NCBI GenBank assembly: GCA_943788195.1
Contig: CALSPH010000002.1
Span: 1 to 64,000 of the forward strand
DNA: 64,000 nt
Direction: 5' to 3'
Source: an uncultured Bacteroidia bacterium
GTDB lineage: Bacteria > Bacteroidota > Bacteroidia > NS11-12g > UBA955
The notes beneath the pieces are model-generated. The model was given only the letters and a program-made list of their open reading frames with translations. It searched no databases and had not been told where the DNA came from. This document shows, in pieces, positions 15,096 through 24,150 of this stretch. Positions within the stretch are counted from its first letter, which is position 1; every line of letters begins with the position of its first letter. The translations under genes and the position numbers were made by a program.

Positions 15096-16481
15096 ATGAA
15101 ATACGATATTTTAGTTATTGGATCCGGACCTGGAGGTTATGTTGCAGCCATTAGAGCTTCGCAATTAGGTAAAAAAGTAGCCATAGTAGAAAAAGCTGAA
15201 TTGGGCGGAATCTGCTTGAATTGGGGATGTATCCCTACCAAAGCATTGCTTAAATCTGCACAGGTATTTGAATACACCAAACACGCTGCCGATTATGGTA
15301 TCAACCTCACAAATCCAAAAGTGGATTTTGTCGGAATGGTAAGTCGAAGTAGAGGTGTTGCCAATAACATGAGTAAAGGCATTGAATTCTTAATGAAGAA
15401 GAATAAGATCACTGTGATTACCGGTTATGGAACCCTAAAAGCCAAAGGAAAAGTTGAAGTAGACAACGATGGCAAGAAAGAAATGGTTGAAGCAGACCAT
15501 ATTATTTTAGCTACGGGTGCGCGAAGCAGAAACCTACCAGGAATCGAACAAGACGGTAAAAAGATCATTGGATATCGTGAAGCCATGGTATTGGACAAGC
15601 AGCCTAAATCAATGGTAGTTATTGGATCAGGTGCAATTGGAATTGAGTTTGCCTATTTCTATGCAGCAACTGGCACCGAAGTAACGGTGGTAGAATATAT
15701 GGACCGTATCGTACCGGTTGAAGATTCAGATATTTCTAGAGAATTGACTAAAATCTACAAAAAGAAAGGCATCAAAATCATGACTTCTTCTGCAGTTAAA
15801 TCTGTAGATACTAAAGGAGCAGGGTGCAAGGTTACGGTTGAAACCAAAAAAGGTTTGGAAGAAATCAAATGTGACATCGTACTTTCTGCTGCGGGTATTG
15901 AAACCAATATTGAAAATATCGGTTTAGAAACATTAGGGATTAAAACCGAAAAAGGAAAAGTATTGGTAGACGAATTCTACAAAACCAATATAGACGGTGT
16001 GTATGCCATTGGAGATATCACCGCAGGTCCAGCTTTGGCGCACGTTGCTTCAGCTGAAGGAATTATATGTGTGGAACAAATTGCAGGTGAAAAGCCAGAA
16101 CCATTGGATTACGGAAATATCCCAGGATGCACCTATTGTATTCCTGAAATAGCTTCAGTAGGACTAACCGAAGAACAAGCCAAAGAAAAAGGATATGAAC
16201 TTAAAGTAGGTAAATTCCCATTCTCAGCGAGTGGCAAAGCAAGTGCAGCTGGAACTAAAGAAGGATTTGTGAAAGTAATTTTTGACGCCAAATATGGTGA
16301 ATGGCTTGGAGCCCACTTTATTGGGGTTGGAGTTACTGATATGATTGCTGAAGCAGTGGTAGCACGTAAGCTTGAAACGACAGGCCATGAAATATTGAAG
16401 TCGGTACATCCACATCCAACCATGAGTGAAGCTGTAATGGAAGCAGTTGCTCAGGCGTATGATGAGTGTATTCATCTGTAA
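15096..16481 (+). CDS. lpdA: Dihydrolipoyl dehydrogenase (E3)
   Basis: A 461-residue flavoprotein that reoxidises the dihydrolipoyl groups of 2-oxoacid dehydrogenase complexes and the glycine cleavage system with NAD. The N-terminal FAD-binding GSGPGGYVAA is at 9-18, the redox disulfide GGICLNWGC has Cys40 and Cys45, the NAD-binding GSGAIGIEFA is near residue 178, and the C-terminal HPHPTMSEA carries the catalytic His-Glu pair. It stands alone here, not beside E1 or E2 genes, which is common in Bacteroidota. Confidence 0.96.
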   Translation: MKYDILVIGSGPGGYVAAIRASQLGKKVAIVEKAELGGICLNWGCIPTKALLKSAQVFEYTKHAADYGINLTNPKVDFVGMVSRSRGVANNMSKGIEFLMKKNKITVITGYGTLKAKGKVEVDNDGKKEMVEADHIILATGARSRNLPGIEQDGKKIIGYREAMVLDKQPKSMVVIGSGAIGIEFAYFYAATGTEVTVVEYMDRIVPVEDSDISRELTKIYKKKGIKIMTSSAVKSVDTKGAGCKVTVETKKGLEEIKCDIVLSAAGIETNIENIGLETLGIKTEKGKVLVDEFYKTNIDGVYAIGDITAGPALAHVASAEGIICVEQIAGEKPEPLDYGNIPGCTYCIPEIASVGLTEEQAKEKGYELKVGKFPFSASGKASAAGTKEGFVKVIFDAKYGEWLGAHFIGVGVTDMIAEAVVARKLETTGHEILKSVHPHPTMSEAVMEAVAQAYDECIHL

Positions 16482-16487
16482 AAAAAC

Positions 16488-16530
16488 ACTTTTGAACTTA
16501 TTCCATTCTTTGATATCAAAGAATGTGTTT
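16488..16530 (+). terminator. Probable hairpin terminator after lpdA
   Basis: A perfect 22-base palindrome, CATTCTTTGATATCAAAGAATG (described here in two halves, CATTCTTTGAT and ATCAAAGAATG, 16504-16525), followed by TGTTT. Outer AAACAC and GTGTTT sequences extend the pairing. It could also be a dimer-binding operator, but the position suits a terminator. Confidence 0.45.
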
Positions 16531-16649
16531 AATTGCTCACTGCACCGATTAACCTTTCTGTTTTGGCAATGAAATTGCCCCAGAGTGAATTGATTTAAAC
16601 GAAACAACGCCTGAAAGCAAAACGATCATACAGTCTATTTACGCTCTTA

Positions 16650-18494
16650 TTGAAGCGCCTTTTAGTAGCGATGGTTATCATGACGCTTTGCAGGGTAATT
16701 TATCTGGTTTACAATCGCGATTTCTTTTCACTGGAATTCTTTCAGCTCGTAAAATCATTCTTTTCAGGGTTGATTTTTGATTCATCCACAGTAGCATATA
16801 TCTTTCTTCCCTTTACTGTGCTTTCTCTCTTGCCGTTTAAGTTTCAAACTGCGAACGGATTCAAGCAGTTTTTACGCGGTCTGTTTATTGCCCTCACATT
16901 GGTATGTGTTACTGCTAACCTTGCAGATGCAATCTATTTCAAGTTTTCACGTAAGCGGTCTGGCATTGAAATATTCACCATGCTTACAGATGAAAGCAAT
17001 CCAGTGGGCGGTTATTTTGTCACCTATTGGCCTTGGCTTTTAATCATTGCAGCCTTAACACTTTTAGGGGCATTTTTGTATGTTTTTGGAACCCCAAACT
17101 TAAGCAAGTCGAGAAGAAAATGGTGGTTTTATGCTGTGGTTACTATTGTCTTAGCCGTTTCTGCACGGGGTAGTATAGGATTAAAACCTTTGAAAACTTT
17201 TGATGCTGCCCGGTTTGTACCGGCAGAAATGGTACCCGTTACCGTAAATACGCCTTTCAATTTAATGAGTTCGTGGCAAGGTTCTAGTCTAGAGCGCATT
17301 GAATATTTCCCTGATTCTATTGCAACTCAGTTTTTAGCCACAGAGAAATTTTACTTTGACAATAAGACCCCTCCCAATCACCCCAATGTGGTGGTCTTTA
17401 TTCTAGAAAGTTTCGCTAGAGATTATTGTGGATGGTTGCGAGACCAAGATTTGTACACCCCATTCCTCGATTCATTAAGTAAGAAGAGTCTTAACTTTAC
17501 CAATGCATACGCCAATGGAAATGTATCCATTGAAGGTTTGCCTGCAATTATGGCGGGTATCCCTAACTATATGGAAGTGCCCTATATCAATAGTTCTTAT
17601 CAAAACAATACGGTACAAAACTTAGGGGGCCTATTGAGTGAACTCAATTATGAGAGCCATTTTTATCATGGAGCAGATAATGGTACCATGGGATTTCAAA
17701 ACTTTATAAAAATATCAGGGTGGCAGAATTATTATGGAAAAACTGAATACCCCCATTATACTCGAGACTATGACGGAAGTTGGGGGATTTTTGATGGACC
17801 TTATTTCGAACATGTTGAAATGGAGCTGAGTGCCAAAAAAGAACCTTTTGTGGCAAGCGTTTTCTCTTTAACATCACATGAACCCTATCCATTACCAGAG
17901 AAATATAAGTCTAAATACAAACCGGGCACCTTGTTGATTCATCCGAACATTCAATATACGGATGAAATGCTCCGTAACTTCTTTACATCAGCCCGAACCA
18001 AGCCATGGTTTAAGAACACCATCTTTATTATAACTGCAGATCACACCAGTCATAGTAAAGACAAGTACTTCTATTCTGCCACCGGCAAGTTTGAAATCCC
18101 CCTGCTGGTTTATGACCCTTCCGGGCAATACATCCAAGCCGGTATAAACAGTAAGACGGTGAATCAAATCGATATTATGCCCACCGTTTTGGATATCGTA
18201 AACTATCCCTACCCTTTCTTTAGTTTGGGTACCAGTATGTTGGATACCACTCGTGGTTATGCATATCAAAAAAATGGAGGCGTGTTTCAGATTGTTTCAT
18301 ATCCCTATGTTGCGCAATTAAAGCCCAATGGGAAATTCGTCTTTTTCAAGAAGTACAAAGAAGATAATAAACGGTATTTTGATTTATTCCCTGCTGAATA
18401 TCGAACCAGAAAACTAATGCTACGAAAACTGTTGGCATTTGTACAGCAGCATCACAATCATATGATCGACAATAGTTTTTATTTGGAGCATTGA
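16650..18494 (+). CDS. LTA-synthase-like membrane sulfatase/phosphotransferase
   Basis: A 614-residue inner-membrane protein with four or five N-terminal transmembrane segments (about 1-165) and a C-terminal periplasmic alkaline-phosphatase/sulfatase-fold domain (about 245-540). Metal and active-site features are visible: NVVVFILESFARD, ANGNVSIEGLPAIMAGIP (the Ser/Thr nucleophile region) and IITADHTSHS. The fold is shared by lipoteichoic acid synthase and OpgB-type glycerophosphotransferases, so it probably moves a phospho-alcohol group onto an envelope glycan or lipid. The start is a TTG; a degenerate box (TATTTACG) lies six bases upstream. The true substrate cannot be inferred. Confidence 0.82.
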   Translation: MKRLLVAMVIMTLCRVIYLVYNRDFFSLEFFQLVKSFFSGLIFDSSTVAYIFLPFTVLSLLPFKFQTANGFKQFLRGLFIALTLVCVTANLADAIYFKFSRKRSGIEIFTMLTDESNPVGGYFVTYWPWLLIIAALTLLGAFLYVFGTPNLSKSRRKWWFYAVVTIVLAVSARGSIGLKPLKTFDAARFVPAEMVPVTVNTPFNLMSSWQGSSLERIEYFPDSIATQFLATEKFYFDNKTPPNHPNVVVFILESFARDYCGWLRDQDLYTPFLDSLSKKSLNFTNAYANGNVSIEGLPAIMAGIPNYMEVPYINSSYQNNTVQNLGGLLSELNYESHFYHGADNGTMGFQNFIKISGWQNYYGKTEYPHYTRDYDGSWGIFDGPYFEHVEMELSAKKEPFVASVFSLTSHEPYPLPEKYKSKYKPGTLLIHPNIQYTDEMLRNFFTSARTKPWFKNTIFIITADHTSHSKDKYFYSATGKFEIPLLVYDPSGQYIQAGINSKTVNQIDIMPTVLDIVNYPYPFFSLGTSMLDTTRGYAYQKNGGVFQIVSYPYVAQLKPNGKFVFFKKYKEDNKRYFDLFPAEYRTRKLMLRKLLAFVQQHHNHMIDNSFYLEH

Positions 18495-18508
18495 TTTTGA
18501 ACCTTCAC

Positions 18509-18540
18509 TTTGTCTTTTGATTAATAACTAATTACCTTTG
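18509..18540 (+). promoter_or_regulatory. Complete promoter for hisS-hutH-gldH
   Basis: TTTG at 18509-18512, a 20-base spacer, then TACCTTTG at 18533-18540. The hisS ATG is ten bases downstream. Confidence 0.7.
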
Positions 18541-18550
18541 ACCCCACTCC

Positions 18551-19894
18551 ATGCAAAAAGCCAGTTTAGTTAAAGGAACCCGAGATTTTGGGCCAATTCA
18601 AGTTGCAAAAAAGAACTACATTTTTGATACCATTAAAAAGGTTTTTAAAAGCTATGGTTTTGCACCCTTAGAGACTCCTTCTATGGAGAAAATTGAAACG
18701 CTAACGGGGAAATATGGCGAAGAAGGCGATCAGCTGCTCTTTCGCATATTAAACAATGGAGACATTTTACCGAAAGCCGAATCGAACTTTGATTCGAATC
18801 GTGCCTTAAAAAGTGCTATTTCAGACAAAGGGTTGCGTTATGATTTAACCGTTCCTTTTGCGCGGTACACTGCAATGAACATGCATGCATTAAAAATGCC
18901 CTTCAAACGCTATCAAATTCAGCCTGTTTGGCGTGCAGACCGTCCGCAAAAAGGGCGTTATCGCGAGTTCTGGCAATGCGATGCAGATACCATAGGCACA
19001 CGCAGTTTAATCTGCGAATTGGAATGCATTGAAATGTTTGACAAGGTATTCAGTGCTTTGAATCTGCCCGTGGTTATTCATTTGAATCACAGAAAACTAC
19101 TTGAAGCCATAGCAATCCATTTAGGTTTTGAAGGTGAATTTGAAGCTTTTACTGTTGCGATTGATAAGATGGATAAAATCGGTTTCGATGGAGTGGTTAA
19201 GGAACTGGAATCAAAGAACCTGGATACTTCTAAGTTTGAAAATGCCCAATCCTTATTGACTACATTTGATTTTGAATCTAAACAATTGAAAGATCTAGAC
19301 GAAACCTTAACATCAGTTTTAGCCACCCAAGCGATCAAAGACCTTAGTGAAATTCGAGGATATTATAACCAACTGGATAATGACATCGTATTAGACACTT
19401 CTTTGGCTAGAGGCTTAAGTTATTACACCGGATGCATCTTTGAAGTTAAACTCAAAGAAGGTGGCTTTGGTTCTGTTGCAGCTGGAGGAAGGTATGATGA
19501 CCTCACGGAGGTATTTGGCGTAAAAGATATCTCGGGTATTGGCATCAGCTTTGGTGCAGATCGCATGTACGATGTGCTGGAAGATCTTAACCTTTTTCCT
19601 CAAGAAATGAGCAAAATGACCGATGTGTTGATTTGTCCAATGGATAAAGACGTTTTCTCATTTGCATTACAGACTGCCCGGAAAATTCGGAATAACACCC
19701 AACAATCTTGTCTGGTTTATCCAAAGGAGGGGAAACTGAAAAAACAGTTGGATTATGCCAACGCCTTAAACGCACAATATGCAATCATTATAGGTAGTGA
19801 AGAAGTCGAAAAGAATGAGGTGAGCATTAAAAACTTAAACTCCGGAGAACAGAAAAATATGGATTTAACTCAATTGATTGAATTGTTAAAATGA
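18551..19894 (+). CDS. hisS: Histidine--tRNA ligase
   Basis: A 447-residue class II aminoacyl-tRNA synthetase that charges tRNA-His. Visible features are the KGTRDF N-terminus, motif 2 RPQKGRYREFWQCDAD (near residue 138), the histidine-binding LARGLSYYTG (near 293), and motif 3 GIGISFGADR (about 335-344). A C-terminal anticodon-binding domain spans about 355-447. It overlaps hutH by four bases (ATGA), so synthesis of the two proteins is coupled. Confidence 0.96.
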   Translation: MQKASLVKGTRDFGPIQVAKKNYIFDTIKKVFKSYGFAPLETPSMEKIETLTGKYGEEGDQLLFRILNNGDILPKAESNFDSNRALKSAISDKGLRYDLTVPFARYTAMNMHALKMPFKRYQIQPVWRADRPQKGRYREFWQCDADTIGTRSLICELECIEMFDKVFSALNLPVVIHLNHRKLLEAIAIHLGFEGEFEAFTVAIDKMDKIGFDGVVKELESKNLDTSKFENAQSLLTTFDFESKQLKDLDETLTSVLATQAIKDLSEIRGYYNQLDNDIVLDTSLARGLSYYTGCIFEVKLKEGGFGSVAAGGRYDDLTEVFGVKDISGIGISFGADRMYDVLEDLNLFPQEMSKMTDVLICPMDKDVFSFALQTARKIRNNTQQSCLVYPKEGKLKKQLDYANALNAQYAIIIGSEEVEKNEVSIKNLNSGEQKNMDLTQLIELLK

Positions 19895-21363
19895 TCGCAA
19901 TAGGACAACATTATGAAGTCAATGAATTGGTTGATCTGGTTCTTTCAGGAACAAAGGCCCAACTGACTCCAGATAGTATACATGCAATATGCACCTGCTA
20001 TGATTATTTGCATGAAAAAATTAAGCGTGAAGAAAAACCTATATACGGTATAAACACCGGTTTTGGGTCTTTATGCAATACTGAAATTGCTGAAAACGAG
20101 CTTCAGGATTTACAAGAAAACCTGCTTAAATCGCATGCCTGTGGAATGGGTGATGAAGTTCCAGAGGATATCGTTCGATTAATGCTCATCTTAAAAGCGC
20201 AATCCTTAAGCAAAGGATTTAGCGGGGTGCATTTAAATACAGTTCAATTGTTGATTGAGTGTTATAACCGAGGGATTAGTCCCGTGGTTTATGAATTGGG
20301 TTCTTTAGGAGCAAGTGGCGATTTAGCTCCTTTGGCAAATATGAGCCTTGCACTTATTGGCATTGGAGAAGTGTACTACAACGGCAAAAAGACTACCGCC
20401 TCTAAGGCTCTAGAATCAGCTGGTCTGACTGCTTTAAGGTTAGAGGCTAAAGAAGGCTTGGCATTAATCAATGGCACTCAATTTATGCAGGCGTATGGCG
20501 CATTTTGCATCTACAAGTTGACAAAGAATATCCAACATGCCAATCAAATTGCTTGCCTCTCATTGGATGCGTTCAATTGCAGCCTATCTCCTTTCCTTCC
20601 TCAAACACACCAAATCCGACCACATCCTGGTCAAAAGCACGTAGCTGCATTTGTATACGAAAACTTGAAAGACAGCCCAATCGCGAATAAGGTAAAGAAC
20701 GATGTTCAAGATCCCTATAGTTTTCGATGTGTTCCACAAGTGCATGGAGCAACTATGGATGCCTTAGCCCATATCGAGCGTATTTTTGAAACGGAGATTA
20801 ATGCAGTAACAGATAATCCCAATGTGTTTAGTGAAGACGATCTAATTATCAGTGCAGGTAATTTTCACGGACAAACCCTCGCGCTTCAGCTAGATTATTT
20901 GGCGATTGCCGCATCTGAATTATCCAATATCAGCGAACGAAGAATTTATAAGTTGGTTAGTGGTGAAAGAGGCCTTCCTGCATATTTAACCAAGCAACCA
21001 GGCGTAAATAGTGGATTTATGATTGCCCAATATGCTGCTGCTGCTGTAGTTAGCCAGAATAAGCAATTATGTACGCCCGCATCCGTTGATTCTATTGTGA
21101 GTAGCAATGGACAAGAAGACCACGTAAGTATGGGTGCAAATGCGGCAACCAAAGCTTTACGCGTACTGCAGAATGTTGAACGCGTATTAACCGTTGAGCT
21201 TCTTACCGCATCTCAGGCAATTGAATTCGTACGCCCAGCCAAAAGCAGTTCAAGCAATGAAGCCTTGATGGTCCAAATTCGGAAACATGTGAGCTTCATA
21301 GAACAGGATGTTTATCTTGGAGAAGTAATAAATCAACTCAATAAAGATGAAATACTTAAATAG
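19891..21363 (+). CDS. hutH: Histidine ammonia-lyase
   Basis: A 490-residue enzyme of the MIO-containing aromatic ammonia-lyase family, deaminating histidine to urocanate. The Ala-Ser-Gly triad that forms the MIO cofactor is in GSLGASGDLAPLANM (near residue 140), the tyrosine loop is YGINTGFGSL (about 51-60), and the selectivity region reads LLKSHACG as in histidine rather than phenylalanine or tyrosine lyases. The Glu in NGQEDHVSMG also points to histidine. No other hut genes are near. Start and stop overlap hisS and gldH respectively. Confidence 0.93.
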   Translation: MIAIGQHYEVNELVDLVLSGTKAQLTPDSIHAICTCYDYLHEKIKREEKPIYGINTGFGSLCNTEIAENELQDLQENLLKSHACGMGDEVPEDIVRLMLILKAQSLSKGFSGVHLNTVQLLIECYNRGISPVVYELGSLGASGDLAPLANMSLALIGIGEVYYNGKKTTASKALESAGLTALRLEAKEGLALINGTQFMQAYGAFCIYKLTKNIQHANQIACLSLDAFNCSLSPFLPQTHQIRPHPGQKHVAAFVYENLKDSPIANKVKNDVQDPYSFRCVPQVHGATMDALAHIERIFETEINAVTDNPNVFSEDDLIISAGNFHGQTLALQLDYLAIAASELSNISERRIYKLVSGERGLPAYLTKQPGVNSGFMIAQYAAAAVVSQNKQLCTPASVDSIVSSNGQEDHVSMGANAATKALRVLQNVERVLTVELLTASQAIEFVRPAKSSSSNEALMVQIRKHVSFIEQDVYLGEVINQLNKDEILK

Positions 21364-21820
21364 ACTTGTTTATATATGCTTAATTGCTTTGTGTTCTTGT
21401 GGGGATGAAAGCGAAGTATATTCTTCATTTAAGGACGTTCCAGATGAAGTATGGAATTGGGATAATCCCAGTCAGTTTGAGTTTACCATTAGCAATAATC
21501 AAGTTACCTACAACCAGCATATCAATTTGCGTTTAACCGAAAACTACCCGAAATCGAATATCTATGTTCAATCGCAGATGGTCACTCCTAAAGGAGACAC
21601 CTTGAAACAACTACACAACTTCTTACTTTTCTCAAAGGAAGGGGTTAGTCTTGGGAACAAATCGGGTAAACTTTTAAACTACTCTTTTGATATTGCTGCC
21701 AATAAACCATTGGAGAAAGGTACGTATCGCTTAACAATCATTCAACATACGCGCGTTTTTGAATTAGCCGGTGTGAATGCGGTTGGATTTTCTGTGAGTC
21801 AGGGAGATCCTGTTTTTTAA
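21347..21820 (+). CDS. gldH: GldH-like gliding motility lipoprotein
   Basis: A 157-residue lipoprotein: leader MKYLNRLVYICLIALCSC with the lipid-bearing Cys at about residue 18. The body matches GldH in length and pattern (VWNWDNPSQFEFTI, INLRLTENYPKSNIYV, GTYRLTIIQHTR, GVNAVGFSV). GldH is required for gliding in Flavobacterium, acting with the Gld/Spr type IX secretion machinery at the outer membrane. It overlaps hutH by 17 bases and so is the third gene of the hisS operon. The gene name rests on remembered sequence pattern, not on a search. Confidence 0.75.
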   Translation: MKYLNRLVYICLIALCSCGDESEVYSSFKDVPDEVWNWDNPSQFEFTISNNQVTYNQHINLRLTENYPKSNIYVQSQMVTPKGDTLKQLHNFLLFSKEGVSLGNKSGKLLNYSFDIAANKPLEKGTYRLTIIQHTRVFELAGVNAVGFSVSQGDPVF

Positions 21821-21866
21821 ACTCCCTATATTGTGCTGTTTGTCGGACATTATGCATAAAAACCAT

Positions 21867-21874
21867 TAACTTTG
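21867..21874 (+). promoter_or_regulatory. Promoter -7 box for the DUF4382 lipoprotein gene
   Basis: TAACTTTG matches TAnnTTTG, 31 bases before the ATG at 21906. Confidence 0.5.
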
Positions 21875-21905
21875 ACAATGCGTTAAATCTTAAACCTGAA
21901 TAATT

Positions 21906-22715
21906 ATGAAAAAATTACTGAAGCCATTCCCTCTATTTTTTGCAGGGATTATCATTGCAAGCATTCTTACTATACAATCTTGCAAAAAAGATGCAAAAAC
22001 AAATAACAGCGCTGGAACAACCGAAAGCAGCACGGTTCGGGTACATTTAACGGACGCTCCAGGTGACTTTGATGAGGTAAATATTGATGTTTTGAGTGTT
22101 CATATTCATTCAGATGTTAGTGGCTGGGATACGGTTAAAAATATCAATGCAGGAATCTATAACTTATTGGATTTTACCAATGGCCTTGATACACTCTTAG
22201 GAAGTACTGTACTCCCTGCAGGTAAAATTTCTCAAATGAGATTAGTACTGGGCTCAAGAAACACAGTAAATATAGACGGTACCATATCGGATTTAAAAAC
22301 TCCCAGTGCCCAACAATCTGGCCTGAAATTTAAGATTGATGCAACATTGAAAGCCGGAATAACATACGATGTTTAGATTGATTTTGATGCAAAAAAATCA
22401 GTAGTAGAAACAGGAGGAGGAAAATATATACTTAAACCAACCATTCGTACTTTCACAAATGCAACAAGTGGTGGAATTGAAGGGTATGCATTACCCACCC
22501 TTGCAAAATCAGAAATAAACGCTATTAATGGCATTGACACCTTTAGGACAAATGCAGACACAACAACTGGATACTTTTTGATTAGAGGCGTACCTGCCAA
22601 TTCGTATAATGTTCTTTTTGTCAACAGGGGTAGTTTTAAGGACAGCACGGTTAATGGAGTTACGGTTGTAACAGGTTCCGTTACGGATATGGATACCGTA
22701 ACCATGCAACCTTAG
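21906..22715 (+). pseudogene. DUF4382-type lipoprotein interrupted by an amber codon
   Basis: A 269-codon frame with a lipoprotein leader (ILTIQSC at about 20-26) and a DUF4382-like domain (VRVHLTDAPGDFDEVNIDV, WDTVKNINAGIYNLLDFTNG). A TAG at 22374-22376 (codon 157) interrupts it. The same frame then stays open for 112 codons and matches the expected continuation: IDFDAKKSVVETGGGKYILKP, a second beta-sandwich module (GYFLIRGVPANSYNVLF), and a stop at 22713-22715. Only one base is wrong, so the lesion is recent, suppressed, or a sequence error. The truncated 156-residue product would lose the end of DUF4382 and the second domain. Confidence 0.8.
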
Positions 22716-22718
22716 TCG

Positions 22719-24113
22719 TTAATACCCCAATATTGATAACATTTGTTTGGCCTGTTGCTCTCTTGCAAATTCTTCTACTTGAAGCTGCCCGTCTTCGTCC
22801 CGATCGAGCACTAAATGTTTAGGCGCAGGTGTTAGGCAATGATGGATGCCGCCAAACCCACCCAATGAATCTTGATATGCTGCGGTATGAAAGAACCCGA
22901 TAAACAAGGGCTTTTCATCATTATAATATGGAAGAAAAATCGCATTACTGTGTTGCTCAGAATTGTAATAATCATCGCTGTCGCAAGTAATACCTCCCAA
23001 AAGAACGCGTTCATAAGTATCATTCCAACGGTTCACTGCTAACATGATAAACTTCTTGTTGATTGCCCATGAGTCGGGTAGCGTAGTCATAAAACTGCTA
23101 TCAATCATGTTCCATTTTTCGCGATCGTTCTGGGCTTTTTGAGCCTTTACCTCATAGATCATCCCTCCTGCTTCACCTACGGTATACGAACCAAACTCGG
23201 TAAACAAGTTGGGCTCTGGCACATCATTGCTTTTACAAACCATTTTTATCTGATTGACAATTTCATCAATCATATACTCGTAATCATAATCGAAACTCAA
23301 TGAATTCTTAATAGGGAAACCGCCTCCAATATTAAGTGAATCTAAGTATGGGTTGATCTTTTTTAGTTCACAATATACTTTAAGGCACTTGTGCAATTCA
23401 TTCCAATAATAGGCATCATCTTCAATACCCGTATTTATAAAGAAATGCAGCATTTTGAGCTGTGTTTTGGGATTATGGGCAATGCGCTCCTTGTAGTACT
23501 GCAGAATATACTTGTATCCAATCCCCAACCTTGAGGTATAAAATGCGAATTTCGGTTCTTCCTCAGCCGCAATGCGCAAGCCTATTTTTATCGTTCCCTC
23601 TACCCTTTGCTCTAAGCGTTCTAATTCAGGGAAATTGTCAATGACCGGTATAACATTTTCATACCCATCATTCATTAGACCCGCTATTTTGTCTAAGTAA
23701 GTATCGAGTTTAAAACCATTGCATACGATGAAGCGATCCTTTTTCAGAAACCCTTCCTCATTCAGGTTGCGCACAATATCGATATCAAAACCAGAAGATG
23801 TTTCAATATGTGTATCGTTCTTTAATACGGTTTTCAGCGTATGCTTAAAATGGTTGCTTTTCGTGCAATAACAATAATGATACTTCCCTTGATAATCCAC
23901 CTTTTTCATTGCAGAATCGAACCATGATTTTGCCTGTTGGATTTGACTTGATATTTTTGGTAAGTACGTAAATTTAAGCGGTGTTCCATGTTTATTGATC
24001 AACTCATTCAAGTTAATATCATGAAATTTTAACCCATAATTTTCATCAAGCGCAAAAGACTCTTGAGGAAAATGAAAGGTTTGATTGATCAGGTCGATGT
24101 ATTTGTTTTTCAA
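22719..24113 (-). CDS. speA: Biosynthetic arginine decarboxylase, Bacteroidota type
   Basis: A 464-residue PLP enzyme of the alanine-racemase-fold decarboxylase family, converting arginine to agmatine for polyamine synthesis. The PLP lysine is Lys85 in YCYCTKSNHF. HIETSSGFDID, KMLHFFINTG and NIGGGFPIKN are the barrel signatures, and LGGITCDSDDYY carries the catalytic Cys-Asp near the C-terminus. The protein is shorter than E. coli SpeA and matches the compact Bacteroidota form. The start is a TTG at 24113, 19 bases from a TATATTTG box (24133-24140). It is followed upstream by a saccharopine-reductase-like gene on the same strand. Confidence 0.85.
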   Translation of the reverse strand: MKNKYIDLINQTFHFPQESFALDENYGLKFHDINLNELINKHGTPLKFTYLPKISSQIQQAKSWFDSAMKKVDYQGKYHYCYCTKSNHFKHTLKTVLKNDTHIETSSGFDIDIVRNLNEEGFLKKDRFIVCNGFKLDTYLDKIAGLMNDGYENVIPVIDNFPELERLEQRVEGTIKIGLRIAAEEEPKFAFYTSRLGIGYKYILQYYKERIAHNPKTQLKMLHFFINTGIEDDAYYWNELHKCLKVYCELKKINPYLDSLNIGGGFPIKNSLSFDYDYEYMIDEIVNQIKMVCKSNDVPEPNLFTEFGSYTVGEAGGMIYEVKAQKAQNDREKWNMIDSSFMTTLPDSWAINKKFIMLAVNRWNDTYERVLLGGITCDSDDYYNSEQHSNAIFLPYYNDEKPLFIGFFHTAAYQDSLGGFGGIHHCLTPAPKHLVLDRDEDGQLQVEEFAREQQAKQMLSILGY

Positions 24114-24132
24114 CGCAGTATTTTATGAAGAA

Positions 24133-24140
24133 CAAATATA
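24133..24140 (-). promoter_or_regulatory. Promoter -7 box for speA
   Basis: Reads TATATTTG on the minus strand and lies between the stop of the saccharopine-reductase-like gene and the speA start. speA can therefore be expressed on its own. Confidence 0.5.
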
Positions 24141-24150
24141 AATTCAGAAT

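Noticed and set aside
16504-16525. Operator palindrome for the sulfatase gene
   Set aside because: It lies about 125 bases upstream of the proposed start and directly after lpdA, so a terminator is the simpler reading.
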